DNA of 64,000 nucleotides from Oceanimonas pelagia. GTDB taxonomy: Bacteria > Pseudomonadota > Gammaproteobacteria > Enterobacterales > Aeromonadaceae. The DNA is taken from positions 2,464,001 through 2,528,000 of the forward strand of contig NZ_CP118224.1 of assembly GCF_030849025.1 (NCBI RefSeq). Direction: 5' to 3'. Below the pieces are notes generated by a model. That model was not told the DNA's origin. It did no database searches and was given only the letters and a program-made list of their open reading frames with translations. This document shows positions 8,878-18,217 of this stretch, piece by piece. Positions within the stretch are counted from its first letter, which is position 1; every line of letters starts with the position of its first letter. The position numbers and the translations under genes are program-made.

Positions 8878-10218
8878 ATGCTGGATAAAGTAGTCATCGC
8901 CAACCGCGGTGAAATCGCCCTTCGCATTCTGCGCGCCTGCAAGGAGCTCGGGATCAAGACGGTTGCGGTGCACTCCACCGCCGACCGCGAACTCAAGCAC
9001 GTGCTGCTGGCCGACGAGTCCATCTGTATTGGTGGCAACCAGTCCTCCCAGTCTTATCTGAACGTGCCGTCCATCATCGCCGCCGCCGAAGTGACCGACG
9101 CCGTGGCCATTCACCCCGGTTACGGCTTTCTGGCGGAAAATGCCGACTTCGCCGACCAGGTGGAAAAGTCCGGCTTTATCTTCATCGGCCCGCGGGGCGA
9201 CACCATTCGCCTGATGGGTGACAAGGTATCTGCCATCGAGGCCATGAAGAAGGCCGGCGTGCCCTGCGTGCCGGGCTCCGACGGCCCCATCGGCTCTGAC
9301 GCCAAGAAAAACGCCGCCATTGCCAAGCGCATCGGCTATCCGGTGATCATCAAGGCCGCCGGTGGCGGTGGTGGTCGCGGCATGCGCGTGGTGCGCTCCG
9401 AAGCCGAGCTGGAAAAATCCATCGCCATGACCAAGGCCGAGGCCGGTGCCGCCTTTGGCAACGACATGGTGTATATGGAGAAATTCCTGGAAAACCCGCG
9501 CCATATCGAAATTCAGGTGCTGGCCGATGGCCAGGGCAACGCCATTCACCTGGCCGAGCGCGACTGCTCCATGCAGCGCCGTCACCAGAAGGTAGTAGAA
9601 GAAGCCCCGGCCCCGGGCATTACCACCGAAATGCGCAAGTTCATCGGTGAACGCTGCTGCAAGGCCTGTGTGGACATCGGCTACCGCGGCGCCGGCACCT
9701 TTGAGTTCCTCTATGAAAACGGCGAGTTCTACTTCATTGAAATGAACACCCGTATTCAGGTGGAGCACCCGGTCACCGAAATGATCACCGGTGTGGATCT
9801 GATCAAGGAACAGCTGCGCGTAGCCGCCGGCCTGCCCCTGTCCATCACTCAGGATCAGGTGGTGGTGCGTGGCCATGCCGTTGAGTGCCGCATCAACGCC
9901 GAAGACCCGCGCAGCTTTGTGCCGAGCCCGGGCGAAATCACCCGCTTCCACTCTCCGGGGGGTCTGGGTGTGCGCTGGGACTCCCACATTTATGCCGGCT
10001 ACCGGGTACCGCCCTACTACGACTCCATGATCGGCAAGCTGATCTGCTACGGCGAAAACCGCGATATCGCCATCGCCCGCATGAAGCACGCCCTCAATGA
10101 GCTGGTGATCGAAGGCATCAAGACCAACGTTCCGCTGCACAAGGAAATCATGAGCGATGAAAACTTCCGCAATGGCGGAACCAACATCCATTACCTTGAG
10201 AAGAAGCTGGGCCTGTAA
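8878..10218 (+). CDS. accC: Biotin carboxylase subunit of acetyl-CoA carboxylase
   Basis: A 446-residue ATP-grasp enzyme of standard length that carboxylates biotin on AccB using ATP and bicarbonate. Visible signatures are V-I-A-N-R-G-E-I-A at the N-terminus, the glycine-rich ATP-grasp loop [21 protein letters not shown] and R-I-N-A-E-D-P near the C-terminus. A strong terminator follows at 10236, so the aroQ-accB-accC unit ends here. Confidence 0.98.
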   Translation: MLDKVVIANRGEIALRILRACKELGIKTVAVHSTADRELKHVLLADESICIGGNQSSQSYLNVPSIIAAAEVTDAVAIHPGYGFLAENADFADQVEKSGFIFIGPRGDTIRLMGDKVSAIEAMKKAGVPCVPGSDGPIGSDAKKNAAIAKRIGYPVIIKAAGGGGGRGMRVVRSEAELEKSIAMTKAEAGAAFGNDMVYMEKFLENPRHIEIQVLADGQGNAIHLAERDCSMQRRHQKVVEEAPAPGITTEMRKFIGERCCKACVDIGYRGAGTFEFLYENGEFYFIEMNTRIQVEHPVTEMITGVDLIKEQLRVAAGLPLSITQDQVVVRGHAVECRINAEDPRSFVPSPGEITRFHSPGGLGVRWDSHIYAGYRVPPYYDSMIGKLICYGENRDIAIARMKHALNELVIEGIKTNVPLHKEIMSDENFRNGGTNIHYLEKKLGL

Positions 10219-10235
10219 GGCTCACGCGGAATGAT

Positions 10236-10262
10236 AAAACGGCGCCGGATGGCGCCGTTTTT
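10236..10262 (+). terminator. Terminator after accC
   Basis: AAAACGGCGCC-GGAT-GGCGCCGTTTTT is a perfect GC-rich stem with a T tract, 18 bp after the accC stop. The A-rich left side makes bidirectional function possible. Confidence 0.85.
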
Positions 10263-10338
10263 GTTTTGCGAGTCCGGCGGTTTTTCTCACCCCCGCCAGC
10301 CGTTACACTATGCCCTCAGCCCACTGAGACAAAAGAAC

Positions 10339-10704
10339 ATGAAGATTCATCGCATCAACCCCTGCAAACGCTGGTCCGACATTACCATCTTCAACGGCAT
10401 CGCCCACTTCGTGGAAGTGCCCGAGGGCGACCTGTCCCTCGGCATTGAAGCTCAGACCCGGCAGGTGATGGCTCAGGCCGAGCAGGCCCTGGCCAAGATC
10501 GGCAGTGACAAGGGCCGGCTGCTGTCGGTGACCATTTACCTCACCGACTTCGCCAACCTGCCCGCCTTCAACGGCGTGTGGGACGAGTGGTTCCCGGAAG
10601 GCACCGCCCCCAGCCGCGCCTGCGTGAAAGCCGAGCTGGCCAACCCCGCTTACCTGGTGGAAATGGCCTTTGTCGCCGCCGCCGGCGAGGAATACCTGAA
10701 GTAA
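10339..10704 (+). CDS. RidA family protein
   Basis: From the ATG at 10339 the product has 121 residues. It shows the RidA/YjgF chorismate-mutase-like pattern: an N-terminal strand ending in F-N-G-I-A-H-F-V-E-V-P, a helix with T-R-Q-V-M-A-Q-A-E-Q-A-L-A-K-I-G, V-T-I-Y-L-T-D and a C-terminal R-A-C-V-K-A-E-L in the position of the substrate-binding arginine. RidA proteins hydrolyse reactive enamines or imines in the cytoplasm. This looks like a divergent subfamily member rather than canonical RidA. It lies between accC and yhdT with its own upstream gap. Confidence 0.85.
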   Translation: MKIHRINPCKRWSDITIFNGIAHFVEVPEGDLSLGIEAQTRQVMAQAEQALAKIGSDKGRLLSVTIYLTDFANLPAFNGVWDEWFPEGTAPSRACVKAELANPAYLVEMAFVAAAGEEYLK

Positions 10705-10735
10705 TGCCGTACCGGGTGCCGACCCGGTATCTTTC

Positions 10736-10815
10736 CTCGCTCCCACGCTCTGCGTGGGCATGCATATCGACACCTGAGCCCGGTATAGACTCCCACGCTG
10801 GAGCGTGGGAGCGAG
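10736..10815. repeat. Nested inverted repeat (REP/BIME-like)
   Basis: Outer arms CTCGCTCCCACGCT (10736-10749) and AGCGTGGGAGCGAG (10802-10815) are perfect inverted repeats, and each arm is itself the start of a small hairpin (10742-10758 and 10791-10810). This GCTCCCACGC...GCGTGGGAGC layout is a familiar intergenic palindrome in gammaproteobacteria. It is unrelated in sequence to the repeat at 7487 and 13592. Confidence 0.7.
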
Positions 10816-10896
10816 TGCGATCTCACTTTCCGTCCCCATGTTTGTCCCCTTATGCCCTCACTGGTATGCTTCGCCCCTTCCTGAAGGAGCCTTCAC

Positions 10897-11133
10897 ATGA
10901 ATTCCATCGTATCCATTGCCCGGCGCGAAGCCCTGCTCAGCGTGCTGCTGGCCCTGCTCTATCTGGCGGCCTGGGCGGCCTGTGCCTGGCTGGTGCCGCC
11001 GGCGCTGACCCTGGCCGGCTGGCCGCTGTGGTTTTTGCTGAGCTGCCTGTTCAACCCGCTGCTGTTTATAGTGCTGTGCGCGCTCATGGTGCGCTGGTGT
11101 TTCAGGGCGATTAACCTGGAAGCCACGTCATGA
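10897..11133 (+). CDS. yhdT: YhdT family small membrane protein
   Basis: A 78-residue protein with two predicted membrane segments (about residues 14-35 and 43-66) and a pattern typical of YhdT (DUF997): a short charged N-terminus, A-x-W-x-x-C-A-W between the helices and N-P-L-L-F-I in helix 2. The stop overlaps the panF start (ATGA, 11130-11133). The yhdT-panF pair is conserved in enterics, and YhdT is often regarded as a companion of PanF, though its function is not established. Confidence 0.9.
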   Translation: MNSIVSIARREALLSVLLALLYLAAWAACAWLVPPALTLAGWPLWFLLSCLFNPLLFIVLCALMVRWCFRAINLEATS

Positions 11134-12581
11134 ATGCCGCCTTAACCCTTCCCCTGCTGGCATACCTGGCCGTGATGATCGGCCTGGGGCTGTGGCTGGG
11201 CCGCCGCCGGCAGGCAAACGGCTTTGTGCAGGACTATTTTCTCGGCAGCCGCTCCATGGGCGGCTTTGTGCTGGCCATGACCATGGTGGCCACCTATGCC
11301 TCGGCCTCGTCCTTTATCGGCGGCCCCGGCGCGGCCTACCGCATGGGGCTGGGCTGGGTGTTACTGGCCATGATCCAGGTGCCCACTGTGTGGCTGACCC
11401 TGGGGGTGCTGGGCAAGCAGTTCGCCCATATTGCCCGGCGGGTCAATGCTCTCACCATCAACGACATGCTGCAGGCCCGCTATCAGAGTCCGCTGGTGGT
11501 ACTGCTGGCGGGCCTGGGCCTGCTGGCCGCCTTTGTCGCCATCATGGTGGTGCAGTTTATCGGCGGCGCCCGGCTGCTGGAAACCGTGACCGGGTTGTCA
11601 TACCAGAGCGGGTTAATGCTGTTTGCCGTCGCCGTGCTGCTCTACACCCTGGTGGGCGGTTTTCGTGCCGTGGTGGTGACCGACGCGGTGCAGGGCATTC
11701 TGATGCTGCTGGGCACTGTGGTGCTGCTGGCGGGCGTGCTGCACGCCGGCGGCGGCGCCGCGACCATGTTTGCCGGGCTGAAAGCCATCGATCCCGGGCT
11801 GGTGCAGCCCCGGGGCCCCGACGGCTTTCTCTCCATGAGCTTTATGCTGTCGTTCTGGGTGCTGGTGTGCTTCGGCGTGATCGGCCTGCCCCACTCGGCG
11901 GTGCGTTGCCTGGCCTATAAGGACAGCGCCGCCATGCACAGGGGCATTATTATCGGTACCCTGGTGGGCGCCGTGCTGATGTTTGGCATGCATTTCGCCG
12001 GGGCGCTGGGCCGGGTGCTGGTGCCCGAGCTGACCGTGCCCGACAAGGTGATGCCCACGCTCATGCTCACCGTGCTGCCGCCGCTGGTGGCCGGGCTGTT
12101 TCTGGCCGGGCCCATGGCCGCCATTATGTCCACCATCGACTCCCAGCTGATCCAGGCCGCCGCCACCCTGGTGAAGGATCTCTACCTCAACCACCTGTGC
12201 AAAACCCAGCCGGCGCCCGCCACCATCAAGCGCGCCAGCAAGCTGGTGACCCTGGGGCTGGGGCTGATTGTGCTGTGGGCGGCCCTGAGCCCGCCGGAGA
12301 TGATCATCTGGCTCAATCTGATGGCCTTTGGCGCCCTGCAGGCGATCTTTTTCTGGCCGCTGGTGCTGGGTCTGTACTGGTGGCGGGGCAACAGCGCCGG
12401 CGCGCTGGCCTCCATGCTCACCGGTGCCATCAGCTACAGCCTGCTGCTGCACTTTGGCATCAAGCCCCTGGGGCTGCACGCCATTGTGCCCAGCCTGGCG
12501 CTCTCGGGCATGGCCTATGTGGTGGGATCTCTGCTCACGCCGCCACCTTCCCCCGAGGTGCGCGCCCTGTTTGGCCGCTGA
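11130..12581 (+). CDS. panF: Sodium/pantothenate symporter
   Basis: A 483-residue sodium:solute symporter family (SSF) protein with about 13 membrane segments that imports pantothenate with Na+. Y-F-L-G-S-R-S-M-G-G-F and A-T-Y-A-S-A-S-S-F-I-G-G-P-G-A-A-Y near the N-terminus are PanF-type SSF signatures. The assignment is supported by overlap with yhdT and by prmA following, the conserved order in gammaproteobacteria. Confidence 0.96.
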   Translation: MNAALTLPLLAYLAVMIGLGLWLGRRRQANGFVQDYFLGSRSMGGFVLAMTMVATYASASSFIGGPGAAYRMGLGWVLLAMIQVPTVWLTLGVLGKQFAHIARRVNALTINDMLQARYQSPLVVLLAGLGLLAAFVAIMVVQFIGGARLLETVTGLSYQSGLMLFAVAVLLYTLVGGFRAVVVTDAVQGILMLLGTVVLLAGVLHAGGGAATMFAGLKAIDPGLVQPRGPDGFLSMSFMLSFWVLVCFGVIGLPHSAVRCLAYKDSAAMHRGIIIGTLVGAVLMFGMHFAGALGRVLVPELTVPDKVMPTLMLTVLPPLVAGLFLAGPMAAIMSTIDSQLIQAAATLVKDLYLNHLCKTQPAPATIKRASKLVTLGLGLIVLWAALSPPEMIIWLNLMAFGALQAIFFWPLVLGLYWWRGNSAGALASMLTGAISYSLLLHFGIKPLGLHAIVPSLALSGMAYVVGSLLTPPPSPEVRALFGR

Positions 12582-12627
12582 GCCAGTTCCCGGTGCCCGC
12601 GCCAGCGGACACCGGGGCCAGCTGTGT

Positions 12628-12633
12628 TAGAAT
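12628..12633 (+). promoter_or_regulatory. Possible -10 element for prmA
   Basis: TAGAAT at 12628-12633 lies 30 bp upstream of the prmA ATG in an otherwise GC-rich 80-bp gap. No convincing -35 is seen. Confidence 0.3.
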
Positions 12634-12662
12634 TGCGGTTTTAGCCCATAACGAAGACCGCC

Positions 12663-13538
12663 ATGCCCTGGATACAAATTCGCATCAACGCCACCGAAAA
12701 AACCGCCGACAAGGTCAGCAACATGCTCACCGGCCGCGGCGCCCAGGCGGTGACCTACATGGACGCCGAAGACAAGCCGGTGTTCGAGCCCCTGCCCGGA
12801 GAGACCCTGCTGTGGGACGACACCGTGGTAGTAGGCCTGTTCGACGCCGAAACCGATCCCGCGCCCATCATCGACTTTCTGAAGAAGTTCTACCGCAAGG
12901 ATCTGGTGTACAAGGTAGAGCAGCTGGAAGACAAGGACTGGGTGCGCGAATGGATGGACAGCTTTCATCCCATGCGCTTTGGCCAGCGGCTGTGGATTTG
13001 TCCCAGCTGGCGTGACGTACCGGATCCGAATGCAGTGAACGTGATGCTGGATCCGGGCCTGGCCTTTGGCACCGGCACCCACCCCACCACCGCCCTGTGC
13101 CTGGAATGGCTGGACGGTCAGGACTTAACCGGCAAAACCGTGATCGACTTTGGCTGCGGCTCCGGCATTCTGGCGCTGGCGGCACTCAAGCTGGGCGCGA
13201 AGGAAGTGATTGGCATCGACATCGATCCCCAGGCGCTGCAGGCCAGCCGCGACAACGCCGAGCGCAACGGCGTGGCCGATCGGCTGAGGGTGTATCTGCC
13301 CCAGGACCAGCCCGAGGAGCTGACCGCCGACGTGGTGGTGGCCAACATTCTGGCCGGCCCGCTGAAGGAGCTGTCTCCCATCATCAGCGGCCTGGTGCGT
13401 CCGGGCGGCCTGCTTGCCCTCTCCGGCATTCTGGAAACCCAGGCCGAGGGCCTGAACCAGGTCTATGACCAGTGGTTCGACATGGCCGAGCCCGAGTTCC
13501 GGGAAGAGTGGGCCCGCCTGAACGGCAGCAAACGCTGA
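12663..13538 (+). CDS. prmA: Ribosomal protein L11 methyltransferase
   Basis: A 291-residue SAM-dependent methyltransferase that trimethylates ribosomal protein L11. The N-terminal substrate-recognition domain ([10 protein letters not shown]) is followed by a linker with [14 protein letters not shown] and the SAM-binding motif [13 protein letters not shown] (about residues 160-171). Length and motifs are canonical, and the position between panF and dusB-fis is the conserved one. Confidence 0.98.
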   Translation: MPWIQIRINATEKTADKVSNMLTGRGAQAVTYMDAEDKPVFEPLPGETLLWDDTVVVGLFDAETDPAPIIDFLKKFYRKDLVYKVEQLEDKDWVREWMDSFHPMRFGQRLWICPSWRDVPDPNAVNVMLDPGLAFGTGTHPTTALCLEWLDGQDLTGKTVIDFGCGSGILALAALKLGAKEVIGIDIDPQALQASRDNAERNGVADRLRVYLPQDQPEELTADVVVANILAGPLKELSPIISGLVRPGGLLALSGILETQAEGLNQVYDQWFDMAEPEFREEWARLNGSKR

Positions 13539-13591
13539 CCATGTTTGCCTGCCACTTTACGCCAGATATTTTTCTCCACTTCTGCGAATAC

Positions 13592-13660
13592 ATGTCACCC
13601 CCGCAAAGGCGGGGGTCCATGAAATATTGCACTGGACTCCCGCCTGCACGGGAGTAACAA
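13592..13660. repeat. Paired-hairpin intergenic repeat, copy 2
   Basis: The same two-hairpin unit as at 7487: CCCCCGC-AAA-GGCGGGGG, then TCCATG and the TGCACTGGA linker, then CTCCCGC-CTGCAC-GGGAG with one disrupted arm. It occupies the prmA-dusB gap. Confidence 0.7.
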
Positions 13661-13706
13661 CAGAGAAAGTGGAACAGAAACAGAATGAAGCTTTGCCGGC
13701 AACCAG

Positions 13707-13729
13707 AAGGCTCCTTACGGGGCCTTTTT
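13707..13729 (+). terminator. Terminator before dusB-fis
   Basis: AAGGCTCC-TTAC-GGGGCCTTTTT forms an 8-bp stem with one G-T pair and a T tract. It separates prmA and its repeat from the dusB promoter. Confidence 0.65.
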
Positions 13730-13814
13730 AAGCCTTGAGCCGGCCTTAAAGTTGCGTAAAAAATGCACCAGAACCTTGACTTATAAAAAATTATGCGCCG
13801 GTCAATTTGTGAGC

Positions 13815-13843
13815 TTTTCAGCACCGTCAAAAATGCGTAAGAT
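13815..13843 (+). promoter_or_regulatory. Putative dusB-fis promoter with GC-rich discriminator
   Basis: TTTTCA (-35, 13815-13820), a 17-bp spacer and TAAGAT (-10, 13838-13843) are followed by a GC-rich start region (ACGCGACC). In enterics the dusB-fis promoter has a weak -35 and a GC-rich discriminator giving growth-rate and stringent control, and this matches that design. An AT-rich stretch with Fis-like sequence lies just upstream (13750-13810). Confidence 0.5.
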
Positions 13844-13875
13844 ACGCGACCCTGAGCCGAAGCAGCCTTAACCTC

Positions 13876-14865
13876 ATGGAAATTGGTCCTTACAAACTGG
13901 ACGCCCCCCTGCTGGTGGCGCCCATGGCGGGCGTAACCGACCGACCCTTCCGCTCCCTGTGCATGCGCATGGGGGCCGGCATGGCCGTGTCGGAAATGAT
14001 GTCGGTCAATCCCCGCTTGCGGGACTCCGAAAAGTCACGCCGGCGTATGGACCATGAAGGAGAAACCGGCATTCGCTCCGTGCAGATTGCCGGCGCCGAC
14101 CCGGCGTTGATGGCCGACGCCGCCCGATACAATGTGGATCAGGGCGCGCAGATCATCGACATCAACATGGGCTGCCCGGCAAAGAAAGTAAACAAGAAGA
14201 TGGCAGGCTCCGCCCTGCTGCAATACCCGGAGCTGGTGCAGGACATCGTCAGCGCCGTGGTCAATGCAGTGTCGGTGCCGGTTACCCTGAAAATTCGTAC
14301 CGGCTGGGATCCGGAACACCGCAACGGCGTGCACATTGCCCGCATTGCCGAAGACTGCGGTATTCGAGCCCTGGCCGTGCATGGCCGCACCCGCGCCTGC
14401 ATGTACAGGGGTGAAGCGGAATACGACACCATCAGGGCAATCAAACAGGCCGTCTCGATGCCCGTTGTCGCCAACGGAGACATCACCAGCCCGCAAAAGG
14501 CGCGGTTTGTGCTGGATTACACCGGCGCCGATGCCATTATGATTGGCCGGGCTGCCCAGGGACGACCGTGGATTTTCAGAGAAATCCGCCATTATCTTGA
14601 GCATGGCACCATGCCCGCCCCGCTCCCGAGGGAACAGGAGCAGGCAATGATTCGGGAGCACGTTACCGCGCTGCATGACTTTTATGGCGAGGTAATGGGC
14701 GCAAGGATTGCCCGTAAGCATGTGGGATGGTACCTGCAGGAAAGTGAGGCGGGCCGTGACTTTCGCCGTAATTTCAATGCTATCGAGGATGCCGGGCAAC
14801 AGCTCGACGCCCTGGAGCAGTTTTTCGCGAATAATAGCTTAACGAACAATAGAAGAGCCGACTGA
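13876..14865 (+). CDS. dusB: tRNA dihydrouridine synthase B
   Basis: A 329-residue FMN-dependent reductase that makes dihydrouridine in the D-loop of tRNA. The N-terminus [15 protein letters not shown] is the FMN-binding start of the Dus family, and N-M-G-C-P-A-K-K-V carries the catalytic cysteine. [18 protein letters not shown] is the C-terminal FMN-phosphate site. The gene is followed 2 bp later by fis, with which it forms the conserved operon. Confidence 0.98.
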   Translation: MEIGPYKLDAPLLVAPMAGVTDRPFRSLCMRMGAGMAVSEMMSVNPRLRDSEKSRRRMDHEGETGIRSVQIAGADPALMADAARYNVDQGAQIIDINMGCPAKKVNKKMAGSALLQYPELVQDIVSAVVNAVSVPVTLKIRTGWDPEHRNGVHIARIAEDCGIRALAVHGRTRACMYRGEAEYDTIRAIKQAVSMPVVANGDITSPQKARFVLDYTGADAIMIGRAAQGRPWIFREIRHYLEHGTMPAPLPREQEQAMIREHVTALHDFYGEVMGARIARKHVGWYLQESEAGRDFRRNFNAIEDAGQQLDALEQFFANNSLTNNRRAD

Positions 14866-14867
14866 AT

Positions 14868-15167
14868 ATGTTCGAACAAACTACGACTTCTGACGCACTG
14901 GTAACCACCACCAAATCTCCGACTTCCGAGCAGCCGACCCAGCGCCCGCTGCGCAACTCCGTGGAGCAGGCCCTGCGCAACTACCTGTCTCAACTCAACG
15001 GCCAGGAAGTCACCGAGCTGTATGAACTGGTTCTCTCCGAAGTCGAAGCGCCCATGCTGGACGTGATCATGCAGTACACCCGCGGCAACCAGACCCGCGC
15101 CGCCAACATGATGGGCATTAACCGCGGCACCCTGCGCAAAAAGCTCAAGAAATACGGCATGAACTGA
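14868..15167 (+). CDS. fis: DNA-binding protein Fis
   Basis: A 99-residue nucleoid-associated protein and regulator. The C-terminal helix-turn-helix reads [21 protein letters not shown], essentially that of enteric Fis. Residues ~22-50 form the activation and dimerisation region. It is the second gene of dusB-fis and marks the end of the conserved core block; the phosphorothioation island begins after it. Confidence 0.98.
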   Translation: MFEQTTTSDALVTTTKSPTSEQPTQRPLRNSVEQALRNYLSQLNGQEVTELYELVLSEVEAPMLDVIMQYTRGNQTRAANMMGINRGTLRKKLKKYGMN

Positions 15168-15194
15168 TAACAATCAGTCAAAGTATTGATTTTT

Positions 15195-15228
15195 AAGGCG
15201 TTAATCTAGTCTGGTTAGCGCCTTTTTC
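15195..15228 (+). terminator. Terminator of dusB-fis
   Basis: AAGGCGTTAA ... TTAGCGCCTTTTT is a stem with one G-T pair and a 10-nt loop followed by a T tract, 28 bp after the fis stop. Confidence 0.75.
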
Positions 15229-15322
15229 TTTATACGTGATACACCGCGCGATCTGTCAGCATTTTTGTCCATCACTTTTACTCTATCTGAACACCCTCTC
15301 ACCAGCCCTTCACAGGTCCAGA

Positions 15323-15535
15323 TCAGGCGACTTGCTTGTGTTCGGACCGGTATACGCCGGCCACCTTGTTGTCCACCACGTTCAGGCCCGCCTGAGACAC
15401 CGCCAGCACCGGACTGGCCAAGGTAAACGCCAGCAGCGCCGCCGCGGCAGTGAGTAGTTTGTTTATATCGTGCTCCTTGTTGTTTTTATCTTCCCAGCCA
15501 AGTGTCACGGCATTTCTATGCCAATGACTGACCAT
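15323..15535 (-). CDS. Small putative secreted protein, uncertain start
   Basis: The minus-strand frame encodes a clear signal-peptide-like segment (N-K-L-L-T-A-A-A-A-L-L-A-F-T-L-A-S-P-V-L-A, cleavage expected after the final A) and a 25-residue mature part ending S-E-H-K-Q-V-A. The only ATG (15535) adds 23 charged, unlikely residues. The good Shine-Dalgarno AAGGAG instead lies 6 bp before an ATA codon at 15464-15466, exactly where Met would begin the signal peptide. Either this gene uses a rare AUA start or an ATG has mutated to ATA and the gene is decaying. The product family was not recognised. Confidence 0.4.
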   Translation of the reverse strand: MVSHWHRNAVTLGWEDKNNKEHDINKLLTAAAALLAFTLASPVLAVSQAGLNVVDNKVAGVYRSEHKQVA

Positions 15536-15639
15536 GATTATTGACCCTTGCTCTTTCCCATCTCTTGAATCTTATGCAGCCAGACATCAGTATCAATAGG
15601 GTATTAACTAACCTTGAGCCAAGCGATTAGCAGACATTC

Positions 15640-16179
15640 ATGCAACTGACAGACGCCTGCAGCGATTATTTTACCTTCGAGATGCTGTTTCACTGTGGTG
15701 AAACCTGGCGGCATGTGCGATGTGATAATGAACCGAGTGAGAGCAGCAGCTGGCTGGCGTATCAGGCATTAGCCAAGTCAGTTCTCGACCCTTTGGTTAA
15801 AGAGTTTGGTCAGCCAGAGCTGACCTTTGGCTTTTGTGGCCATGGCCTGCGCCGGGCCATACTGCGGCACCCCAAACCAGGCATTGCGCCCAGGCTGGAT
15901 CAGCATGCCGCCAGCGAGCGTAACCGTGCCGGTCAGCTGGTTTGCCCTCGCATGGGCGCAGCCGTTGATCTCATCTACCCCACCATTAGCAGCGCACACA
16001 TTGCCCACTGGCTGGCCAGCCATACCCCCTTTGACCGCATCTATTTTTACTGTAATGACCGCCCGGTGCACATAAGCCATGGCCCTTTGCAGAGTCGGGC
16101 CATGGCTCATTTGATTGAACAGCAGGGCCGGCGCCTGCCCCGTGCGCTTTCGCTTTCAACCCTGCAAGGATGGCTTTAA
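15640..16179 (+). CDS. Peptidase M15-like protein of the phosphorothioation island
   Basis: A 179-residue protein. G-H-G-L-R-R (about residue 68) and the region D-Q-H-A-A-S-E-R ... M-G-A-A-V-D-L resemble the S-x-H-x-x-G-x-A-x-D-L zinc-binding pattern of M15-type D-Ala-D-Ala carboxypeptidase folds, but the residues are partly changed, so peptidase activity is doubtful. Its TAA overlaps the ATG of the downstream methyltransferase gene (TAATG at 16177-16181), which ties it to the Dnd locus. Such proteins beside Dnd-associated methyltransferases have no assigned role that I know of. Confidence 0.55.
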   Translation: MQLTDACSDYFTFEMLFHCGETWRHVRCDNEPSESSSWLAYQALAKSVLDPLVKEFGQPELTFGFCGHGLRRAILRHPKPGIAPRLDQHAASERNRAGQLVCPRMGAAVDLIYPTISSAHIAHWLASHTPFDRIYFYCNDRPVHISHGPLQSRAMAHLIEQQGRRLPRALSLSTLQGWL

Positions 16180-18203
16180 TGTTGACCCCTACCCGTTTCA
16201 GCGAGCTGGTTGCAACCCTTCCCTATAAAAAGGATCTGCCTGAAGCGGTATATCTGCACCGGGAAACATTGCAGCAAACCTGCCCGCTCTTGAGCGAGTT
16301 TGTGTGTGCCGTGGCAAAGGCGCTCAAGCTTGCCGACGAGGAATGGCACCTGGTTAAACTCTCCAAGCGGGATTTTCGGCTTTCGCTGCTCAGCTATCCT
16401 ACCTTTTTTGAAGAGGCTTACCCCAGCCTGACACAGAGTGTGACGGTAGATCTGGCCAAGCTCAAACAGACCGTAACCCGCTATAAAGAGCACGATAATC
16501 CTCCCATTCTGCACCGGAAAGAAACCATGCTGGTGCCGGACCATCCCATGGCCGAGCAGTGCCGACAGATAACAGAAGAAGGTGAACTCGCGGGCCTGTA
16601 TGAGCAGTCGCGCATGATTGGGTTTAAACAATCCTGGCTACGGCTGATTGCCCGCCATGGCTACCAGCTGGTTGATGGCCGGCTGTTCCGGCAAAGCGCT
16701 TTACCCGAGGCAGCCGATGAGCCTCAGATTGACCGCCATAAAACCGCCCTGACCCGCTACCAGCTTTCGGCCCCGATGAAAATGCTGGCCCGACACGGTT
16801 ACCTGAATGGAGACTATTCCCTCTTTGACTACGGCTGTGGTCGCGGTGATGATCTGCGTGAGCTGGAGGCTCATGGCATTGCTGCTTTGGGCTGGGATCC
16901 CAACTTTCGGCCGGACGGCGAGTTGATGCCCTCACAGCTGGTTAACCTGGGTTACGTCATTAATGTAATTGAAGACAAGGACGAACGAACAGAGGCATTG
17001 CTGAAAGCCTGGGAGCTTGCCCAGAGCCTGCTGGTGGTGTCGGCCATGCTGGCCAACGATGACTTTATTGCCCAGTTTACTCCCTACCGGGACGGTGTAG
17101 TAACCTCACGCAATACCTTTCAGAAGTACTACAACCAGAGCGAGTTGCGCGGCTTTATTGAGCGCACTCTGGACGAAGTGCCACTCGCCGTTGGTCCCGG
17201 TCTCTTCTACGTGTTTAAAGACAAGGAAGAAGAGCAGCGTTTTCTCAGTGAGCGGCAACGGCGTCACCATGGCTGGCGTCAGCTCAGCAGCCCGCCGCTG
17301 GAGCGAATAAGCAAACAGCAGCACTTGCTTCAGACGCACAGCAAACTGTTTGAAGCCTTCTGGCAGCAAACCCTGAGCCTGGGACGACTGCCGGCCAGCG
17401 AAGAGTTTGAGCAGATGGAAGAGCTCAAGCAGGTGATTGGCTCCCCCACCAAGGCACTGCGCCTGATTGAAACTCAGGAAGGAAAAGAGCAACTTGAGCA
17501 GGCTCGTAAGGAGCGTACCGAAGACCTGAGTGTTTATCTGGCCCTGACACTGTTTGAAAAACGCCGTCCCTACAGCCGCCTGAATGCGCAGTTAAAGCGC
17601 GATATCAAAGCCTTCTTTGGTGATTACCGCTCCGCTCTGGAGCAGAGCAAAGACCTGCTTTACGCCATTGCTGACCAGGAACAGATTGAGGCAGCCTGCA
17701 TTGAGGCCCACAACAACCTGCCGGCCTCACTACTGCACCGCGGCCACTCGCTGATTTTGCACAAAGACTACCTGCAACAACTGCCGGCCTTGCTCAGGGT
17801 ATATGTGGGGGCTGCAACCCAGCTGTATGGCGAGCTTGAAGACATAGACCTTATCAAGGTGCATATCACCTCCGGCAAGGTAAGCCTGATGGGGTATGAC
17901 GACTTTGAGAAACCCATTCCACACCTGGTGGAGCGGGTGAAGATCAAAATGGCGGAGCAAGATGTAGACTTCTTTGACTATGTAGACGAGCCCAAACGCC
18001 CTCCTCTGCTGAACAAAAGCTACCTAATGGCACCGGATCACCCCAATACGGCCAAACAACGCTCACTGGAGCTGCGCCTTGGAAAGCTGTTGGGGGTGGA
18101 TTTGTCGCAAGACCTCAACCTGAGCAGAATAGAGCTTAGGACGCAGTTAAACCGTCTTGGGAAGCAAGTTCAAGGGTTCAGAATTTGCGCTATTAAGACG
18201 TAA
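16179..18203 (+). CDS. DNA phosphorothioation-associated putative methyltransferase
   Basis: A 674-residue protein from the ATG at 16179 (AAGGA 8 bp upstream); an in-frame ATG at 16170 would add three residues. It has a central SAM-binding motif F-D-Y-G-C-G-R-G-D-D-L (about residues 210-220) followed by L-G-W-D-P-N-F-R-P, a large N-terminal region and a charged helical C-terminal half. This matches the long putative methyltransferase found repeatedly beside dnd genes. The target is unknown. It precedes dndB by a 77-bp gap that contains the dnd operator. Confidence 0.85.
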   Translation: MLTPTRFSELVATLPYKKDLPEAVYLHRETLQQTCPLLSEFVCAVAKALKLADEEWHLVKLSKRDFRLSLLSYPTFFEEAYPSLTQSVTVDLAKLKQTVTRYKEHDNPPILHRKETMLVPDHPMAEQCRQITEEGELAGLYEQSRMIGFKQSWLRLIARHGYQLVDGRLFRQSALPEAADEPQIDRHKTALTRYQLSAPMKMLARHGYLNGDYSLFDYGCGRGDDLRELEAHGIAALGWDPNFRPDGELMPSQLVNLGYVINVIEDKDERTEALLKAWELAQSLLVVSAMLANDDFIAQFTPYRDGVVTSRNTFQKYYNQSELRGFIERTLDEVPLAVGPGLFYVFKDKEEEQRFLSERQRRHHGWRQLSSPPLERISKQQHLLQTHSKLFEAFWQQTLSLGRLPASEEFEQMEELKQVIGSPTKALRLIETQEGKEQLEQARKERTEDLSVYLALTLFEKRRPYSRLNAQLKRDIKAFFGDYRSALEQSKDLLYAIADQEQIEAACIEAHNNLPASLLHRGHSLILHKDYLQQLPALLRVYVGAATQLYGELEDIDLIKVHITSGKVSLMGYDDFEKPIPHLVERVKIKMAEQDVDFFDYVDEPKRPPLLNKSYLMAPDHPNTAKQRSLELRLGKLLGVDLSQDLNLSRIELRTQLNRLGKQVQGFRICAIKT

Positions 18204-18217
18204 AAATACATTCCGCA

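Noticed and set aside
15168-15640. An attachment site or tRNA at the left edge of the phosphorothioation island
   Set aside because: No tRNA, integrase or direct repeat was found after fis, so the entry mechanism remains unknown.
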